The notes under the pieces are model-generated. The model did no database searches, was not told where the DNA came from, and was given only the letters and a program-made list of their open reading frames with translations. From the NCBI RefSeq assembly GCF_037042905.1, contig NC_087256.1, forward strand, positions 30,840,501 through 30,904,500: a DNA stretch of 64,000 nucleotides. Reading direction: 5' to 3'. The stretch comes from Lytechinus pictus. Taxonomy: Eukaryota; Echinodermata; Echinoidea; Temnopleuroida; Toxopneustidae. A program made the position numbers and the translations under genes. Shown one piece after another: positions 52,365 through 61,300 of this stretch (positions are counted from its first letter, which is position 1; every line of letters begins with the position of its first letter).

Positions 52365-55300
52365 GTATGTCCCTGTAGTTTTCTGCTGGAGATAAATTCA
52401 ATTGAAAAATAGATTAAATAAGAAAATATTAAAGATCAAACTTCATTGTGGTATCGTACAAGTTAAAAGTTGAACTGACTGGTCCACCAGGGCTCCACCA
52501 ATGCTGCCAATCACTGGTTAAATTTCCTGCAGCTCGATGGACTGATGAAACAGGGAAATACATAAGAAATAAATCATGGAGTCAAAGACTTTGACAATAT
52601 ATTTGTTTACAATTCACTACCATTCTTCTTCTCTCCAATATTACACTATCATTCCAGTGCACAATCGGCTACCTAAACTAAGTGCAATTATTATATTTTT
52701 TATTTTCTCATGCCCTTTTGAAAGACATAACTTGTCTGGTATGCACATTCCTACTTAAAATCACACGATTTGACACTTTGCACATTTCACTGGAATAAAT
52801 GTTTTAAAAAATTACTTTTTTTACCATGAATTATTCAACTTAATGATCTAAAATTGCTCCCACATAATCGTGACAGTTCATTTTTCTGGGTGAATTGGTC
52901 AAAATGGAAAAAAAAATGCAATCATTTTGAGTATATGATACCATAATTTTTCTTAAAATTAGGCTGATCCATGTCTTTTCAAAATACATAAAAAATACAG
53001 ATTTCAATGGATTTCCAATTGAACTTCAAACTGCCACCAGTTTTCTCCTGGTTTTAGCCCCAGTCATATGTTTTTATTTTAAAGCCGTTTCCCAAAATTT
53101 ACAATAAAAGTCTTTATGAAATTGATACATTGTTCATTGATCCTAATTTACAGCCATCGAAAAAGAAAGAGCACAGAAACAAAATCAGTTTAAACGTATT
53201 CAAGCACCTAGAGCTGTTGAAGATCCAGGACGTACAGGGACCAAGAATCGCCCACGACATGTCACTCTACAGGCCCCCCAACAACGTCCCATATCATCGA
53301 GTCGAGATCAGTCAAATCCATCTCCTTCAAACCAGATTTCTCAAAACAGATTAGAAGGTAAACCTTTCTTTTGGGACTCAATTCTACTGTGTGAATTAAA
53401 CAAAACTTAACTCATCACAAATCCCCAATCTAAGGAAAAAGTATTCTATGAATACATAGTTATCATATATGGCCTGAAAGAGTAACTTCTCCCAAATAAT
53501 ATGATACCATATGTGTGGTATGGGTTAACGCTTGGATAATCAGGAGGTATTTTATACTATGATGTAAAGTTTGATTTGCGCAAAAGTAAGGCATGGCTCC
53601 AATGAATGAATCCAGATGCCAATGATGTCATAATCCCACATAAATTTGGAAACATATTGGCAGACCCCCTTTTCAATGAAATTAACGTGAGAATTGATAC
53701 TACAAAGAGTATATTAGTATTGCAATGGATTTTAATGCAACCCTTGTAGGATTATGTCATCATTGACATCTGGATTCATTAACTGGAGTCATGCCTCCCT
53801 TTGCTCAAGTCAAAATTTACATCACTGCAAAGAAAACTTACTAATTATCCAAGCGTGAAGATATACAACATGAATATGGTATCAAATTATTTGGGAGTAG
53901 GTTATTCTTTCCGGCCATATATGATGATTATGTGCTCATTTCATATTTTCCTTAAATTGGGGATTTATGAGATATCAAGTGATTTTTTACTCACAAGGTA
54001 GTTCCATGTACATGTATATGCATAAACAATGCATAAACATTGTAAACAGTGGGAAGATGACTGTTCAAATTTAAGTCCATTCACCCCATGGTCACCATCC
54101 AAGAAAATAAATATAAATTTGAATAAATCAGACAGAACGTAGAGACCAACCACTTTTTAATATGTTACAGCCCATTTTCCTAGACACATTAACTGGAAGT
54201 ATTTTTATTTTTGCATGGTAGCTGCTTATAGATTGTCTTTGTTTGGTTTGCCACATTTGTTAGTATCTGGTAGAAATGCAGCATTATTACAACATTAATC
54301 TTTTATTTGTTCATCCTATATACGATGACATGATATCATTAGATTAATCTTTTATTTCTTGGAAGGAGAGGGAGGGGGCAAAGGGGTAGCACCAAGGTAT
54401 CTTGAAAGGGGGCAAGATCTAGATGACCTAAATGTGACATTATTTTTTTTTCTCAATTAAATAACAGTGATATAGAGTTGCATGACCATATCAGTCACCT
54501 TAATCCTTAATATAAGTATCTGTGAAACACAGCCTTTTTAAAAATTTGGAATATTGTTGCTCTCATGATTCCAAATAATATATTATGTATGGGTAATTTG
54601 GTTGCTTCCCCAGGTAACCCAAAGTCCACAGAAAACATGGCAGATTTTGATGATATCTTGAAGGTTGTTGCCAGAAGAGTCCGGCAAAACTCAGAAATCG
54701 ACGCATTAGGAAAACAGCTTGGGTTTACTCCTGAAGACATTCAAGGATACATAGCATCGAATCACAAAACACAAAATATTACGTGGGATGGAACTCTTCA
54801 AATGCTCCGGGATTGGCTCAAAGATCAAAGTATTGCCACCGAGAGAAAAGGTTTGGAGAATGCTCTGGAGAAATCAGGTCAAAAACGTCTTGCTGAAGAA
54901 ATCTTTACCTCAAGTAAGTATCAACGGCCTTACTCAAGAAACTTAAAGCTGTTTTTGAAAATTCACTTTTAGTACATCCTACTCTTAAATAAGTAATAGT
55001 AGAATCTTAATGATGACTTAATGAACTAGTAATAATGTCAAAAGTGCAGTGTATAATCCTCTTTTAAAGAAAATGTTTGTTTTTTCAATTATTATAAATT
55101 GGATTAATTTCATTATAAAACAGAGAAGGTATATTTTAACCAGGCCCTTTGTCAGAGATAATGGGACAAAACCCTTGATACTATAACATATAAGAAATGG
55201 GAGGCACATTAATGGTATTTTCTTGTAAATGGGTCTTTCTTGAAATTTCTGAATAAGAGTGAAAACAGATTCTCTTATGAGTATCTGCACAAATTTTGAA

Positions 55301-58300
55301 ATCAAATTATATTGATGATTGTGATATCTTTATTAAAAATGGCATTCCTTTTTTATGGGATGCCCTGTATTCTATATTTGTTGCACAAAATGATTCTCCT
55401 TTATACAATTTTATGAAATTACATGTATTACTGAAAATGAAGACATTAACAAATTTTGTATTCATTTATATTATAGTGAAAAGAATGAGACCCTGATTGA
55501 AAGTAGGTCTTTACACAAAACTAGCACATATAAATCTTGCTGTAAGTGGGCCTTCTGTACACAAGGCGTTGTAGGCTATGGATTCAGACCCCATAACTCA
55601 AGTGAAGGGGGTTGGCACAGCGGACTAGGAAGAAGATGTGGTTGGTTTTAAAGAAATGTTATATTTCTAAATTTCACCTTATGGATGTAGTCGTACCATT
55701 TTGATTGAGAGAAATGGCAGTTAGAAATGATTCATTGTTCATTGGTCCTTTTATGCAGAAAATGTGCAGAAACCAAGTAACCCTGAACATTATCAAGAAC
55801 CCAGAGAAGCTGAGAGGAGGGGACATACAGAAACTGAAGACTGCTCACCAGATGACAGTCTGCTGGTATCCCAACAACGTACCGAGGCATCGCACCAGAA
55901 TAATCCACCACCCCAACCGGTTCCATCTCCTTTAAACCAGATTTTACAGAATAGGAAACTAATTGTAGCAGGTAAATATTTCTCTCTTGAGATTATATTT
56001 TTATTGAACATCAATGATTTTATTATGTTTTCAGGTGAAAGTTTTTCTAAGAGGTAACATTATTTAATGAATGAAGATGAAATGGACATATAGAGAAGAA
56101 ACTGATTTTAAAAGTCAGGTGCATATCCAGCATCAGATAATGATAATAATAGTACAGTTCTTAATACGCATAACACCTACATATCTCTAGTCTATGCGTG
56201 AGGAAAGCGGGAAATGTGGTTAGAAGATTAAAAAATAAGACATCAACTATACATGATAAACATCAAATATTAAAACATGGATTGAACCAAACTAAGTTAA
56301 ACATTCTGAAAGAGGTAGGTTTTTAATTGGGGACAATAGTGACTATTATGCTTGTGCATGGGCCCATAAATTTCTTTGTCGTAGTTGATGCTGGATATGC
56401 TAGTGAAAGGAATGAGGTAATTACTGACAAAGTAATTACAATGTTAATATTTGTGTTTAATATTTACCATCCTTTAAGTAAATGAATGGTAATTCTCTTC
56501 TCCTTACAATGATGAACAGTTGTTTCAGTTCAATGAATTTGGTAGAAATGTAATCATTTACTAATTTGTGTCATGTTATTGATAGTGATTATTTGTTTCA
56601 TTGCAGTTGTCAGTATCATTGTGGTTTTCTTGGCTTACATGTATAAGAATTCATTTTATGGTAAGTCAGAGCAAATCATCCCTGAAATATGAGTTTATTA
56701 TGAGTTTTACACTATTATTTGATCCACAAAACACACAAAAAACAAAAAAATACAGGCAATCAAGTACTAGTATTTTAGATATCACTTACAAATTTTCAAT
56801 TGATCTTGATTTCTGTTGTACAGTATGTCAAAGTATTCAATCAATTATATAATTTGCAGAACATGCAGGACTTTGTCTCGCCCACCAGAGGTGAAGGAGA
56901 GACTCAGGGATCAAAATGTTGTCCGTCCGTCTGACCGTTACAAACATTATGACACATAACTTCGCAACCGTAAGTCACTTTTCAACCAAACTTGGATGGT
57001 AGATGTGCTAATGGGACCTGCATGTTATGCTGCAGTCAGAGGTCACATGGTAAGATCAAAGGTCATTTTAAGGTCAACGTTACAGTTTATGTGCAAGACT
57101 CTCTTATGACTCATAACTCCGCAACCAGAAGTCACTTTTAAACCAAACTTGGGTTGTGAATTTACTTAGGAGACCTGCATGTTGTTGTGTTTGGAGGTCA
57201 CATGGTAAGGTCAAAGTTCATTTTGAGGTCAACCTTAAAGTTTTCATGCAAGACTCTCTTCTGACACCTAACTCCGCAACCGTAAGTCACTTATCAACCA
57301 AACTTGGATGGTAGATGGACTTTGGGGACCTACATGTTATGCTGCAGTCGGAGGTCACATGGTAAGGTCAAAGGTCATTTTCAGGTCTACGTTAAAGTTT
57401 ACATGCAAGACTCTCTTCTGACACCTAACTCCGCAACCGTAATTCACTTTTCAACCAAACTTGGATGGTGGATGGACTTGGGGAACCTGCATGTTATGCT
57501 GCAGTCGGAGGTCACATGGTAAGGTCAAAGTTCATTTTGAGGTCAACATTAAAGTTTACATGCAAGGCTCTTATGACACCTAGCTAACTCCGCAACTGTA
57601 AGTCACTTTTCAACTAAACTTGGATGGTAGATGGACTTGGGGGACCTGCATGGTATGCTGCAGTCGGAGGTCACATGGTAAGGTCAAAGGTCATTTTCAG
57701 GTAAACGTTAAATTTTACATGCAAGACTCTCTTCTGACACCTAACTCCGCAACCGTAAGTCACTTATCAACCAAACTTGGATGGTAGATGGACTTTGGGG
57801 ACCTACATGTTATGCTGCAGTCGGAGGTCACATGGTAAGGTCAAAGTTCATTTTGAGGTCAACATTAAAGTTAACATGCAAGACTCTTATGACAAATCCC
57901 ACTTATCCCACTTATTTCACATTGAAGTTTTGATACAATTCTGTTGCGTGCCCTCGCAGATCACAATATTTCTGGTTATTTTCATAAGTGGGCGACACAA
58001 AATCGCTTATGCCTTGTTTGGTCCTAAAACTCATTTGCAACTGATTACAAGATTCTTGCCATACCCCTTGTACATGCAGTCCTTTAATGAGTTCAGTTCT
58101 TGTTACAGCTTAAAATACCTAAATATACATGTATGTGAGCACGGTTTATCTTTGCGTGATTCACAGGATATGATGCATTAATCCATTGTTGGAAAAACAA
58201 GTTAATGATAGTTACACTCCATTATTGTCTACTGTGGTAGGATTTTTCTTTCTTTATAAAGGGATACTAATGGGGGGAGTTGGTGTTATATTTTAATCAG

Positions 58301-61300
58301 GGGGATGATTATTCAGGTTCTGTCTGTTTGTTGCACATTGTTTAGTTAAATGCACAAAGCAGCTCTGGCACAAACAGGATCTAGCATTTGAACTATATTT
58401 AAGCAGATTGAGGTTGAACAAGGTTTCGAGGATAAGGGGGCAATTTAGACTGCACTGAGGACGAAATTGTCAATTGCCCTGGGTTATTTCTGATGCTGAG
58501 TTGTAAAGTTTGTGTTACAGTTAATATTTCGAGAGATACTTACTTGTTATTTACGTATCATTCAATATTTGAGAAGCATGTTTGAAACTTTCATGATTTT
58601 TTCTAACCGAACTGATTCTTTTAAAAGCTACCAAACCACCAAGAAAGATAACAAACAGTCCTTTTCAGGACTACATACACGGTGTTTACCACAAAACTTC
58701 CATTATTAAAACTGATTCAAGTCTACAGATTTTGTACAAGCACATGCCATCTTTGTCAAGTAAATGACAAAAATACTGCATTTCCATAAACATAATTCAG
58801 TTTATGTAGATACAGTATGATACGTATTCATCTTATATAGTTGTATTTTTTTCTCTTTGAAAAAGCTGAAATATGTGCATCATCACCCTGTGCAAATGGT
58901 GGCACCTGTGAGGAGCATGATGGGGGATATATGTGTTCATGCAGAACTGGATACGGAGGTGATACTTGTGAAATAGGTAGGTCTGTAATTAATCAGGTTC
59001 CATTTACTGTAATGTCATGTTATTTGAAAGGAAGGTATGACTTGGGTCATTTGAGCCAAGTCCCTCTACTAGTCCTGGTTTATGCCAGCTTGGTCTGAAC
59101 CAGTCTGTATAGATGGACTTGCTTTCTCCATTTAAACCCTTTTGGACCATGTTTCATCTTGTCTTTTAAACTGGAAGATAGTTTGGGCTAATTATCACTT
59201 GGCCTAAGTACTCTTTTGTCTTAGCCTACCTAAAACTAGCCCAAGCACCTTACACTGAATGGGGGGGGGGGGAGGTACAGCTGATGATATTAGAGGTACT
59301 GCGTGTAATCATTAGACCAAGTGAATGAAATAGTATGTAGGTGGGCTGGGTGTAGACTAAATGAAGATAGACCACCAGGAATTAGACTAACTGTTACTCA
59401 GGTCCATTGTTAATCATGAGATTGTACTGCAGTCCTTGCCATGTTGGCCTAGTACTTATAGTTTGTTACTCTAGTATCTTCAAGTATAAATTGCAAGGAA
59501 TATTTTGATACAGAGAACCATTTTAAATTATACAAATCTTTATTAACTCTGATGGTTATCAATAATTTATAAGATTTTCATTTGAATTATGATACACATG
59601 AATCATGCAGTGAATATTAAATTTTATTCAGGTACATAAATAATGAACTTTTTGTTTTGTGTATATATTCTAGAATACATAGCAGAAGACTTCAGCCTTG
59701 AAGACTGTCAGGAAACCTTGCAAAGACACTACGAGGAGCATCTCTTTAAAATTCAAATTAAGCCGTGGGACCCGTATGATTACGTAAACCTCGAGAATTA
59801 CTACACAACAGTCAGCCTCTACAAGGAAGACAAGAATAACATCCCAGACAAACCAATGCAGAAGTCGCTCTTGAATGGATCCGTCAACGACATCTTCCAG
59901 ACCAAAGTTCGGGGATCATTGCCAGAGAGAATCGTGCTGTTTGGGGAAGCTGGGAGGGGAAAAAGTACGGCTGTAGCGAAAATGGCTTATGATTGGGCTA
60001 ATAAAAAGGACGATTCCCCTTTAAAGAATGTGAAGTTGCTATTTGTGATCAAAATGAGAGAAATGAATATTAAAACAGGAATAACTGAAGCCATTGTTTC
60101 ATTGCTTGGGAATAAATACAAGAAGTATCAAAGGCATCTAGAAGATTACATTGATTCCCATGAAAAGGATATAGTCATCCTCTTTGATGGTTATGATGAA
60201 TTCGCAGGAGAGCTAGACTGCCGCAGTAATGGTGGTGACGTCATGGATATCTTATGTAAGAAGAGATGTAGGCGATGTCGGGTATTGGTGACCTCTCGTC
60301 CGGTTAGAATAAAAGACTTCAATACAAGGCAAGTATACTACTCCAAGATGGTAATAGAAGGATATTCTCAACAGCATGCCACAGATTTCATCAATAAATT
60401 CTTTCTTTCCTATGAAACAAAAGGTAAAGAACTGAAGAAATATTTGGAAGAAGACATCGTGACCAACGAAATGATTGCCACCCCTCTCTTTTGCACCATG
60501 GTGTGTTATTTGTGGAATGAAGGCTATATTCATGGGAACTTCACTCGAACCAAACTGTTTGATGACATCATGGAGTTTTTGAGGACACACCTGAATGCCA
60601 AGGATGAACAGGATGAAGAGATTGAACAAGACATGCTCAGTGACACTGTTGTGTCATTAGGGGAAGTTGCTTATACGAAATTGAGCAACAAAGATGATTT
60701 AAATCCATTACTGTTAAGGGATGACGATCTTAGTGAGGTCCATGATCACAAAGTTTTCATCAGCTACTCTCTTGGTTTGCTAACCAAGGACATGAAGACA
60801 GATCGTCAAATCATCATCTACATTGAATTCTTTCATAAGCTAGCTCAGGAATATTCGGCAGGAAGATACCTTGCAAGCGGCATCGATGCGGGAAGAATCG
60901 TCACTGATGGCTTTCCAGAAGTAGTCTTTGACATCAAAGAGATCCTTCAGTTTGCTTCAGGTACATCGGTTTTCGCTTGTCGGAAGATTGTGACATCTCT
61001 TATCGATGAAGGTCGCCGCTCAGCTTTTGCCAATAGGAATTACCTCTACCATCCCATCATCTTAGATTTCATCAGCGAAGCAGGGACCTGTGCAGACGAT
61101 TCTGGACCTCACTTGATACCTTTCTTAGAAGATGGAAAACTTCAGCTGAGACAAGTCACGGCATCAACCGTTGTTGGATTTGACAAACTTCCTGGATCCG
61201 TAAAGCAGAAGGTAAAAAGAATAGATAGGATTTGGGATGGAGAAAAGTTGAGAGAGAAGAAATGAAATCAATGGATGGGTAAGAATAGCGGCAAGAGACA

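Noticed and set aside
57304..58181. Open frames MDGRWTLGTYMLCC...
   Set aside because: Same frame reappears in successive units of the tandem element at 56872-58001.
60252..60629. 125-residue minus-strand frame
   Set aside because: Antisense shadow of the NACHT exon.
61212..61265. Extension of the NACHT exon to a stop at 61263
   Set aside because: The donor at 61212 gives phase 0, matching the next LRR-like exon; the extension is low-complexity charged sequence.
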